DNA of 64,000 nucleotides from contig JAFANP010000065.1 of NCBI GenBank assembly GCA_019232625.1, forward strand, positions 1 to 64,000, written 5' to 3'. This document shows, piece by piece, positions 25,141 through 32,134 of the stretch. The position numbers were made by a program, and so were the translations under genes. This stretch comes from Alphaproteobacteria bacterium. GTDB taxonomy: Bacteria > Pseudomonadota > Alphaproteobacteria > Sphingomonadales > Sphingomonadaceae. The notes below the pieces were generated by a model. The model was not told the origin of the DNA and searched no databases. It saw only the letters and a program-made list of their open reading frames with translations. Each line of letters opens with the position of its first letter. The stretch's first letter is position 1.

Positions 25141-25476
25141 AAGCCCGCTTCCCCTATCAGGCCAAACACTGGGCCACGCCCAAGCAACTCTCTGGGCTGG
25201 CTCGTTAATAGGCAATCTAGTGATATTACGGTGAACCTGTGCTGACGGTTCTCTGCAGCTCGGCGACAGCTGTTCACGGACTGTCCCCGAATGGAACGGG
25301 TTGAACTTCACACATGTTGGATTTGGGGCCCCGGCCGCGCTCTTTGTACGGCGTAGGCACGATCGGTTTTCCCGTAGCGCTACCAGTGTAGAACTCCGAT
25401 CATGCGCGATTCGCCCGTTAACTCATAAGCTTAACTCCTGCCCGGCGGTGTTCGGCCCGGGCGCGTGGCGTGAGGG
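25141..25476. promoter_or_regulatory. 336-base AT-richer divergent promoter region
   Basis: This gap separates the minus-strand response regulator from the plus-strand MraZ-like gene. It is clearly less GC-rich than the surroundings and must hold both promoters. A lone REP half-unit (GGACTGTCCCC) lies near 25279. I could not assign promoter boxes with confidence; a GGCACG-like element near 25357 has wrong spacing for sigma-54. Confidence 0.45.
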
Positions 25477-25926
25477 GTGGCGAGCGTGGAGGTGGGGCCT
25501 CTGTTCGGCGGTAACGCGATCGGTGCGGTCGGCGCCGGAGGGCAGCTGCGCCTTCCGCCCTTCGCGCGGGAGACGCTGGCGCGCCGCTCGGACGGGCGGC
25601 GGATCGTCTTCGGCGCGCACGCCACCGATCCTTGCCTCATCGCCTACGATCCGGGCTGGCGCGCCGCGCTGGCGGGCCGCGACGGCGGCCGCCGGCTGTT
25701 CGGCTTCGCCGAGGAGGCGGAGTTCGACCGGGGCGGCCGCGTCTCGCTGCCGCCGATGATGCGCTGGAAGGGGAGGATCGCCGACCTCGCCTTGTTCGTC
25801 GGCACCGGCGGCGCCTTCGAGATATGGAACCCCGAGATCGCGCTGGAGGCCGGGGACCCCGACCTGCGCGAGATGGCCCGCTACCGCCTCGACGAGGTCA
25901 ATCCCTCCAAGGAGAATGGAGCATGA
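25477..25926 (+). CDS. MraZ-like (SpoVT/AbrB-fold) protein
   Basis: A 149-residue protein resembling MraZ, the two-domain AbrB-fold DNA-binding protein usually encoded at the start of the division/cell-wall cluster. The C-terminal half has AEFDRGGRVSLPPMMR, close to the second MraZ repeat; the first repeat GAVGAGGQLRLPP is weaker. It is not next to mraW/ftsL here, so it may regulate something else. GTG 25477 is the track start; GTG 25486 has better spacing from TGAGGGG and may be the true one. Its stop overlaps the next start (ATGA), so the two are coupled. Confidence 0.7.
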   Translation: MASVEVGPLFGGNAIGAVGAGGQLRLPPFARETLARRSDGRRIVFGAHATDPCLIAYDPGWRAALAGRDGGRRLFGFAEEAEFDRGGRVSLPPMMRWKGRIADLALFVGTGGAFEIWNPEIALEAGDPDLREMARYRLDEVNPSKENGA

Positions 25927-26348
25927 GCATATTGTGCGCGATCGGCGGCCACGAGGCCGGCGCCGGCGAAGTCTATAATTGCGGCTATTGGTTCAGCCGC
26001 TGCCGCCGCTGCGGGCGCGACATGATCCGCAGCGGCGCCTCGTGGGACCTGGTGCCCGACGGCCACCGGGTGGTGTGGCGGATCGGCCGGGGGAGCCACT
26101 CCCTCGCGCCCGATTTCGCGCACGTGCTGCCGATCCTCCACCCGGCGGCGAACCTGCCGATGGTGCGGCCGCGCTTCGCCTCGTGGAGCCGGCAGATGGT
26201 GCGGCGCCGGGCGGCGGCCCCCGCCGCCGCGCCGGCCGAGGCGGCGGAGGTGGCGGAGCCGCCCTATCCCGGCCTGCTGGTGCTCGCGGCGATCGTCGGG
26301 GCCGGCCTGCAGCTGCTGTTCGGGCTCGGCGGCCGGCAGGGGCTCTGA
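25923..26348 (+). CDS. small zinc-ribbon membrane protein
   Basis: A 141-residue protein of unknown family. The N-terminal part has two candidate zinc clusters: CAIGGHEAGAGEVYNCGYW and the CxxC pair in SRCRRCGRDM. An Ala/Pro-rich stretch leads to one C-terminal membrane helix (LLVLAAIVGAGLQLLFGL), so the ribbon probably faces the cytoplasm. The track ORF begins at 25632 in a shadow; ATG 25923 overlaps the MraZ-like stop by four bases. Function unknown; the coupling suggests the two proteins act together. Confidence 0.75.
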   Translation: MSILCAIGGHEAGAGEVYNCGYWFSRCRRCGRDMIRSGASWDLVPDGHRVVWRIGRGSHSLAPDFAHVLPILHPAANLPMVRPRFASWSRQMVRRRAAAPAAAPAEAAEVAEPPYPGLLVLAAIVGAGLQLLFGLGGRQGL

Positions 26349-26429
26349 ACGCCCGCCCGCGGGTGGCTTTTCGCTGCGGCGCGCCTACATCGCGCCCATG
26401 GCTGCGACGAACGGCAAGGATTGGGCGCG

Positions 26430-27107
26430 ATGAAGGCGATGGGCGAGGAGCATCTCGCCGTCTTCCGCCGCCACATGGTCGAGATCATCGACCTTCACTT
26501 CGCGCTGGCGGCGGAGGAGCTGGGCAAGGACGCGCCGGACCCGCGGCTGCGCGCGGCGCTCATGACGACTCCGCGCCACCTGTTCGTGCCGGCGCAGCTC
26601 GCTCTGGCCGCCTATCAGGACACGCCGCTGCCGATCGGCTTCGACAAGACGGTGTCGCAGCCCTTCATCGGCGCTCTGATGCTCGACCTGCTCGATCTGG
26701 AGCCGGGCGAGAAGGTGCTCGAGGTCGGCACCGGGCTCGGCTACCAGGCGGCGGTGATGGAGGCGCTCGGCGCGGAGGTCTGGACGGTCGAGATCGTGGA
26801 GGAATTCGCCGCCGAGGCGGAAGCCCGGCTCAACGCCTTCGGCAAGGGCGGGGTGCGGATCCGGACCGGCGACGGCAGCCGCGGCTGGGCCGACGCCGGC
26901 GGCTTCGACAAGATCGTGGTGACCGCCGCCGCCCCCGCGCCGCCGCAGGCGCTGGTGGACCAGCTCCGGCCGGGCGGCCGGATCGTCATCCCGCTCGGCG
27001 GACGCGACGTGCAGCAGCTGAGCGTGGTCGACAAGAAGCTCGACGGGACGACGGTCGCCCGCGAGGTGATGGCCGTGCGCTTCACCCAGCTCGAAACATT
27101 GGTCTAA
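26430..27107 (+). CDS. pcm: protein-L-isoaspartate O-methyltransferase
   Basis: This SAM-dependent enzyme repairs isoaspartyl residues in aged proteins. Seen: the substrate-proximal TPRHLFVP and DTPLPIGFDKTVSQP, the SAM-binding loop LEVGTGLGYQAAVM and the later IVVTAAAP. These are diagnostic for PIMT. The 225-residue length is usual. I use ATG 26430, with AAGGA upstream at 26417-26421, rather than the TTG reported at 26421. The next gene (prfC) begins 79 bases later. Confidence 0.93.
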   Translation: MKAMGEEHLAVFRRHMVEIIDLHFALAAEELGKDAPDPRLRAALMTTPRHLFVPAQLALAAYQDTPLPIGFDKTVSQPFIGALMLDLLDLEPGEKVLEVGTGLGYQAAVMEALGAEVWTVEIVEEFAAEAEARLNAFGKGGVRIRTGDGSRGWADAGGFDKIVVTAAAPAPPQALVDQLRPGGRIVIPLGGRDVQQLSVVDKKLDGTTVAREVMAVRFTQLETLV

Positions 27108-27186
27108 ACCCGCCGCAGCTTCTATAGCCGGCCCCTTCCCGAATCGCAGCCCGACAGCCCGCCCGGCGGCGGATGGAGTTTTTCGC

Positions 27187-28761
27187 ATGAACAGCATGGC
27201 GGCCGCCAAGGCCGAGGAGATTGCGGAGCGCCGCACGTTCGCGATCATCTCCCATCCCGACGCCGGCAAGACGACCCTGACCGAGAAGCTCCTCTATTCG
27301 GCCGGGGCGATCCACGAGGCGGGCGAGGTGCGCGCCCGCGGCGACCGGCGCCGGGCCCGCTCCGACTGGATGCAGATCGAACAGCAGCGCGGCATCTCCG
27401 TCACCTCGTCGGTGATGACGTTCGAGAAGGACGGGCTCCTGTTCAACCTGCTCGACACGCCGGGCCACCAGGATTTCTCCGAGGACACCTACCGGACGCT
27501 CACCGCCGTCGACAGCGCGATCATGGTGATCGACGCCGCCAAGGGGATCGAGGCGCAGACCCGCAAGCTGTTCGAGGTCTGCCGGCTGAGGAACATCCCG
27601 ATCGTCACCTTCATCAACAAGGTGGACCGCGAGGGCCTCTCCCCGTTCGCCTTGCTCGACGAGATCGCCGAGACGCTGCAGCTCGACGTCAGCCCGCGCA
27701 ACTGGCCGGTCGGCATGGGCGGCCTGTTCCACGGCATCTACGACCTCGCCGGCCACCGGCTGCTCCAGCCGGAGCGCACCGTGACGGTCGCCGGGCTGGA
27801 CGATCCCAAGCTCGCCGCGTTGCTGCCCGCCGACGCGCTGGAGCGGCTGCGCGAGGAGGGCGAGCTCGCCGCCGCCGCCTATCCGACCTTCGATCTCGGC
27901 GCCTTTCTGAACGGCGATCTCACGCCCGTCTTCTTCGGAAGCGCTCTGAGGGAGTTCGGGGTGGAGGAGCTGCTCGCCGGCCTCGGCGCCTTCGCGCCGC
28001 CGCCCGGGCCGCAGCCCGCCCGAGCCGGCGCGGTCGCGCCCGACGAGCCGCGCTGCTCCGGCTTCATCTTCAAGGTCCAGGCGAACATGGACCCCAACCA
28101 CCGCGACCGCGTCGCCTTCATGCGCGTCTGCTCGGGCGCCCTGAAGCGGGGGATGAAGCTCACCAACCCGCGCCTCGGCAAGGCGGTGACGATCCAGAAC
28201 CCGATCACCTTCTTCGCCCGCGACCGCGAGCTCGCCGAGCTGGCCCGGCCCGGCGACATCGTCGGCATCCCCAATCACGGCACGCTCAGGGTCGGCGACA
28301 CGCTGAGCGAGCGCGGCGACATCGCCTTCACCGGCCTTCCCGATTTCGCGCCCGAGATCCTGCGCCGCGTGCGGCTCGACGATCCGATGCGGTCGAAGCA
28401 GATGAGGAAGGGGCTGGAAGACCTTGCCGAGGAAGGCGTGATCCGGATCTTCAAGCCGGCGATCGGCTCCAACTGGATCGTCGGCGTCGTCGGCGCGCTG
28501 CAGCTCGACGTGCTGGCGACGCGGATGGAGGCCGAATACAGCCTGAAGCTCGGCTTCGAAGCCTCCCCCTGGGACATCGCCCGCTGGGTTTCCGCCGAGG
28601 ACCCGGCCGAGATGAAGCGGCTTGCCGAGGGGCTGCGCCCGAGCCTTGCCGAGGACGTCGACGGCGCGCCGGTGCTCCTCATCCGCAACGCGTGGGAACT
28701 CGGCCGCTTCCAGCAGGACTGGCCGAAGATCAAGTTCGCGAGCGTGCGCGAGCGGAGCTGA
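27187..28761 (+). CDS. prfC: peptide chain release factor 3
   Basis: This translational GTPase removes RF1/RF2 from the ribosome after termination. Seen: the P-loop SHPDAGKTTLTEK, the RF3-type switch region RARSDWMQIEQQRGISV, DTPGHQDFSEDTYR and NKVDREG. The length of 524 residues matches RF3. It stands alone downstream of pcm, and its end is followed by a nested hairpin repeat that may serve as terminator. Confidence 0.96.
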   Translation: MNSMAAAKAEEIAERRTFAIISHPDAGKTTLTEKLLYSAGAIHEAGEVRARGDRRRARSDWMQIEQQRGISVTSSVMTFEKDGLLFNLLDTPGHQDFSEDTYRTLTAVDSAIMVIDAAKGIEAQTRKLFEVCRLRNIPIVTFINKVDREGLSPFALLDEIAETLQLDVSPRNWPVGMGGLFHGIYDLAGHRLLQPERTVTVAGLDDPKLAALLPADALERLREEGELAAAAYPTFDLGAFLNGDLTPVFFGSALREFGVEELLAGLGAFAPPPGPQPARAGAVAPDEPRCSGFIFKVQANMDPNHRDRVAFMRVCSGALKRGMKLTNPRLGKAVTIQNPITFFARDRELAELARPGDIVGIPNHGTLRVGDTLSERGDIAFTGLPDFAPEILRRVRLDDPMRSKQMRKGLEDLAEEGVIRIFKPAIGSNWIVGVVGALQLDVLATRMEAEYSLKLGFEASPWDIARWVSAEDPAEMKRLAEGLRPSLAEDVDGAPVLLIRNAWELGRFQQDWPKIKFASVRERS

Positions 28762-28763
28762 AA

Positions 28764-28825
28764 GAGCCTGATCGTCTTAGGTTGAAACGCCGGTGGCGTT
28801 TCAACCTGAGGCGTGAATCAGGCTC
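28764..28825. repeat. nested hairpin after prfC
   Basis: An inner perfect hairpin AGGTTGAAACGCC-GGT-GGCGTTTCAACCT (28779-28807) lies inside an outer pair GAGCCTGAT/ATCAGGCTC. It starts three bases after the prfC stop and may terminate its transcript, but lacks a T-run. Confidence 0.75.
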
Positions 28826-28836
28826 TCGATATATGT

Positions 28837-28890
28837 CTGGACCATGATTCACGCTTCAGGCTGATTCAGCCTGAAGCGATCATGGTCTAG
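28837..28890. repeat. CTAGACC-type palindromic element, copy 1
   Basis: Read on the minus strand it begins CTAGACCATGATCGCTTCAG and contains the hairpin CGCTTCAGGCTGA/TCAGCCTGAAGCG. The TAG at its edge is the stop codon of the TIR-like gene (28887-28889). A second copy with four or so substitutions lies at 36365-36418, where the TAG is likewise a gene's stop. Confidence 0.85.
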
Positions 28891-29774
28891 CCCGCGCCCA
28901 TCGAGCGCATGAAGGTGCGGCATTGCGGCGTCCTTCGTCCGCTGCGCGCGCAGAAGAGCCGCATCGTCTTCGAGTAGCGCCTCGAATAGCGCTTCACCGG
29001 CCGGGGCCCGGCCGGCGCCGCGGCGCGCTGGCGCGGCGGCGAGGCGGCTCGAGCCGGCGGGCTGCGGGCCGGCTCGGCCGGCGCGGGCGCCACTTCGCGC
29101 ACCGGCCGGGGCGAAGGCATGGCTTCCGCCGGTCCGGGCCCAGGCGCCGGGGCGGACGGCATCGCTCCCGGCGTCGGTGCGGGTGGCGGCACAGGCGCCG
29201 GCGCGGCTGCGCTCGGCGGGCCGGGCGCCTCGACGGGGGCAGGGGCGAGCGAGCGCGATTCGTTCCAGCTCACCGCCCCTGCCGCCGCGACCAGGGCGGC
29301 GATGCCCAGGGCCGGAAGCGCGATCCGGAGCCGCTTGCCCGGTCGCGGGCCCGCGGCGCGCGTTTCCGCCGGCGCCGGCGCCGGTCCTTGCGGCGGGGAG
29401 CGCGGCACGAGGCGCGCCAGCCGCTCCACTATCCGTTGCCAGCCGAGGTGGTAGGGCTGGCCGCGCCAGCCCGAGAGCAGCACGACCCGCCCGACCTCTC
29501 CCGTGTCGGGCGCAATCCCGTCGGTGGAAACCTCGATCACGTTGGGAAGGCTGCGCAGCGCGGCCAGCCAGCCGTCCGTCACTGCTGCGCCCGCGAGCGT
29601 TCGCGACCACAGGAGCAGCGCCGCCCCGGCCCCGGCGCGGGCGAGGACGGCCGCGCCGTCCGCCGCCGCGACCTCCTCGAGTCGAAGCGGGTAGCCGGCG
29701 CCGCGCGCGGCCTCGGCAAGCTGGGCGGCGGCCGACTTCTTGTCGGCGGTGAAGAGCAGCGGCAGGTCGGCCAT
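28887..29774 (-). CDS. TIR-like domain protein with single membrane helix
   Basis: A 295-residue protein. The N-terminal 120 residues (LPLLFTADKKSAAAQLAEAA, then ALLLWSRTL and ALRSLPNVIEVSTDG) have the alternating pattern of a degenerate TIR-like fold; I see no convincing catalytic glutamate, so NADase activity is not claimed. A membrane helix spans about 150-169, followed by a long Pro/Ala linker and a basic, cysteine-containing tail (KRYSRRYSKTMRLFCARSG). The start at 29772-29774 replaces the track start, which reads into a REP element. The TAG stop lies at the edge of a repeat. Function unknown. Confidence 0.6.
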   Translation of the reverse strand: MADLPLLFTADKKSAAAQLAEAARGAGYPLRLEEVAAADGAAVLARAGAGAALLLWSRTLAGAAVTDGWLAALRSLPNVIEVSTDGIAPDTGEVGRVVLLSGWRGQPYHLGWQRIVERLARLVPRSPPQGPAPAPAETRAAGPRPGKRLRIALPALGIAALVAAAGAVSWNESRSLAPAPVEAPGPPSAAAPAPVPPPAPTPGAMPSAPAPGPGPAEAMPSPRPVREVAPAPAEPARSPPARAASPPRQRAAAPAGPRPVKRYSRRYSKTMRLFCARSGRRTPQCRTFMRSMGAG

Positions 29775-29825
29775 CGCGCCCCTAAACCGCGCCCGCGCCG
29801 TAAGGCTCCCTCGCCTCCCCTGGAG

Positions 29826-29902
29826 ATGGGGACAGTAACCATTTTCCGCCGGCCGCCGGCGCGCCGCATCCCGTCGGGCCGGAAAATAGTTACTGTCCCC
29901 AT
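29826..29902. repeat. REP-like inverted repeat (GGGGACAGTAACCATTTTCC)
   Basis: The left arm ATGGGGACAGTAACCATTTT and the right arm, its complement with one mismatch, flank a 31-base GC-rich core. It lies between the divergent TIR-like and EAL genes, the only REP-like element in this window placed in a divergent promoter region. Confidence 0.88.
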
Positions 29903-29990
29903 TCGCCGCATTTTCGCCGCGAGGGGCGGCTCTCAATCCTTTCTCAAGCAGATCGTGCAAGGAAAGCAGCGTCTTGCGAAGGAGCGCCGC

Positions 29991-30776
29991 TTGTCCGTCT
30001 CATCTCTCCGCCCTTGCGCCGGCTGCCGTGACGGCGCCGCCCTGGACTTCGATTTCTCGATGGCGTTCCAGCCCATCCTCGACCTCGAGAGCGGGGCCCC
30101 TTTCGCCTATGAGGCGCTGGTCCGGGGCACTGCCGGAGAAGGCGCCGGCGAGGTGCTCGCCCGCGTCACGCCGGACAATCGCTACGCCTTCGACCAGCGC
30201 TGCCGGGTGAAGGCGATCGAGACCGCGGTGCGAGCCGGCATCCTCGACACGCCGGCGCGGCTGTCGATCAACTTCCTGCCCAACGCCGTCTATTCGCCCA
30301 AGGCGTGCATCCAGCTCACCTTGCGGACGGCGGCGGCGACCGGCTTTCCGACCGACCGCCTGATCTTCGAGTTCACCGAGCAGGAGGAGATGAGCGATCC
30401 GGGCCATGTCGCCGGGATCATCGCCACCTATCGCGAGATGGGGTTCGGCACCGCGCTCGACGATTTCGGCGCCGGGCATGCCGGGCTCGGCCTCCTCGCC
30501 CGCTTCCAGCCCGACATGCTGAAGCTCGACATGGAGCTCATCCGCGGCATCGATTCCAGCCTGCCGCGGCGGGTGATCGTGGAGGGCATCGTCCGGATGA
30601 GCCGCAGACTCGGCATCGCCCTCATCGCCGAGGGTATCGAGACGGAAGGCGAGCTCGCCGCCCTGCGCGCGCTCGGCATACGCTACGTCCAGGGCTATCT
30701 CATCGCCCGCCCCGCCTTCGAGGCTCTGCCGGCCATAACGCTTCCGGCGCCGCCCTTGCGGGCCATTGCAGGCTAG
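29991..30776 (+). CDS. EAL-domain protein (putative cyclic-di-GMP phosphodiesterase)
   Basis: A 261-residue single-domain EAL protein. Residues for metal and substrate are visible: E41 in YEALVRG, N in INFLPN, the glutamates in FEFTEQEE, DDFGAGHAG, KLDMELIRG and IAEGIETEGE, so it may be an active c-di-GMP phosphodiesterase. The N-terminus carries a CxxC (PCAGC). I place the start at TTG 29991, preceded by AAGGAG at seven bases; the track ORF extends into a shadow of the TIR-like gene. It ends in a CTAG shared with the convergent oxidoreductase. Two PilZ proteins nearby could respond to the same messenger. Confidence 0.85.
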   Translation: MSVSSLRPCAGCRDGAALDFDFSMAFQPILDLESGAPFAYEALVRGTAGEGAGEVLARVTPDNRYAFDQRCRVKAIETAVRAGILDTPARLSINFLPNAVYSPKACIQLTLRTAAATGFPTDRLIFEFTEQEEMSDPGHVAGIIATYREMGFGTALDDFGAGHAGLGLLARFQPDMLKLDMELIRGIDSSLPRRVIVEGIVRMSRRLGIALIAEGIETEGELAALRALGIRYVQGYLIARPAFEALPAITLPAPPLRAIAG

Positions 30777-31768
30777 CCGACCTCCAGCACGATCTTGCCG
30801 ACATGGTCGCCGGACTCCATCCGGCGGTGGGCGTCGGCGGCGCGGGCGAGGGGGAACACGCTGTCGATGACCGGCCGGATCTCGCCGAGGCGGGGCCAGA
30901 CCTCGCGGCCGAGCGCGTTGGCGAGGCTGCTCTTGAACCCGACGTCCCGCGCCCTGAGGGTGGAGCCGGTCAGCGTCAGCCGCTTCGCCATGACCTGCCA
31001 GAGCGGCACCTGCGCCTTCGCGCCGCGCTGCATCGCGATCGAGACGTGGCGGCCTTCGTCGGCGAGGCAGGCGAGGTTGCGCGGGACGTAATCGCCGCCG
31101 ACCATGTCGAGCACCGCCGCCACTCCGGCGCCGCCCGTGATCCGCTTCACCTCCTCGACGAAGTCCGCGGCGCGATAGTCGATGGCGTGCGCCGCGCCGA
31201 TCTCGAGCGCCCGCCGGCACTTCTCCGGCGAGCCGGCGGTGACGATCACGGTGAGGCCGAACAATCGCCCCAAGAGGATCGCCGTCGTGCCGATGCCGCT
31301 CGTGCCGCCGTGGACCAGCACAATGTCCCCCGCTCTCGCGCCGCCGCGCTGGAAGAGGTTGGACCAGACCGTGAAGAAGGTTTCCGGAAGCGCCGCCGCC
31401 TCCACCAGCGAATAGCCCGGCGGGACCGGGAGGCAGATGTCGGCATGGGCGAGGGCATATTCGGCATAGCCACCGCCGGGCACGAGCGCGCAGACCGGCT
31501 CGCCGTACATTTCCCTTGCCGCGCCGGGCCCCGTGTCGACCACCATGCCGGCGACCTCGAGGCCGGGAATCGACGGCGCTCCGGGCGGCGGCGGGTAGAC
31601 GCCGAGCCGCTGCATGACGTCGGGCCGGTTGACGCCCGCGGCGGCCACCTTGATCAGCACCTCGTCGACGCCGGGGTCGGGCACCGGCCGGCGCACCGGC
31701 TCCAGGACCTCCGGTCCCCCCGGGCCGGCGGGGTCGATCGCGATCATCGTGTCCGGAATTGCGGCCAT
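30773..31768 (-). CDS. NAD(P)H:quinone oxidoreductase of the PIG3/zeta-crystallin type
   Basis: A 331-residue medium-chain dehydrogenase/reductase without zinc ligands. Seen: the quinone-reductase signature AAGVNRPDVMQR, GLEVAGMV, ALPETFFTVW and the NADPH loop GGTSGIGTTAI. Such enzymes reduce quinones or enals and are often linked to oxidative stress. Its stop TAG overlaps that of the convergent EAL gene in a single CTAG. A divergent DUF1192 gene starts 50 bases beyond its start. Confidence 0.9.
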   Translation of the reverse strand: MAAIPDTMIAIDPAGPGGPEVLEPVRRPVPDPGVDEVLIKVAAAGVNRPDVMQRLGVYPPPPGAPSIPGLEVAGMVVDTGPGAAREMYGEPVCALVPGGGYAEYALAHADICLPVPPGYSLVEAAALPETFFTVWSNLFQRGGARAGDIVLVHGGTSGIGTTAILLGRLFGLTVIVTAGSPEKCRRALEIGAAHAIDYRAADFVEEVKRITGGAGVAAVLDMVGGDYVPRNLACLADEGRHVSIAMQRGAKAQVPLWQVMAKRLTLTGSTLRARDVGFKSSLANALGREVWPRLGEIRPVIDSVFPLARAADAHRRMESGDHVGKIVLEVG

Positions 31769-31818
31769 CCGTTCGACCTAGCTTGACAGGAGGGGGCGCG
31801 ACAGGGGATTCTCGGCCC

Positions 31819-32016
31819 ATGGACCTCGACGAGCTGTTCCCGGGGAAACCCGCCGATCCGCTGACCCAGCTGACCAGGCAGGATCTCGATCCGCTGTCCG
31901 TCGAGGAGCTTGAGGAGCGGATCCGCACCCTCGAGGGCGAGATCGAGCGGGTGCGCGCCAAGATCGGCGCCGCCGTCAGCCACCGCGCCTCGGCCGAGCA
32001 GCTCTTCAAAAAATGA
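31819..32016 (+). CDS. DUF1192 family small coiled-coil protein
   Basis: A 65-residue protein with the DUF1192 pattern: DLDELFPG near the start, LDPLSVEELEERI and a coiled-coil heptad region ending RASAEQLFKK. These small proteins are conserved in alphaproteobacteria and have no assigned function. I use ATG 31819; the track start at 31759 adds a shadow peptide overlapping the PIG3 promoter. It lies 118 bases before clpA. Confidence 0.85.
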   Translation: MDLDELFPGKPADPLTQLTRQDLDPLSVEELEERIRTLEGEIERVRAKIGAAVSHRASAEQLFKK

Positions 32017-32134
32017 CCGCCCAAGGAACTGCAAGGGGCCGCCGAAGCGTTTTTCAAGTCCTTGATGGCGGCGCCAGACACCCGACATTAAGACAAAGTC
32101 CGTGATCTTCGCGGGCCGACAGGAGTGATTTGAA

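Noticed and set aside
25340-25380. Possible sigma-54 (-24/-12) promoter before the MraZ-like gene
   Set aside because: GGCACG is present but the TTGC element is missing and spacing is off by one.
28764-28825. Classical intrinsic terminator after prfC
   Set aside because: The stem is strong but no T-run follows, so it is reported as a repeat only.
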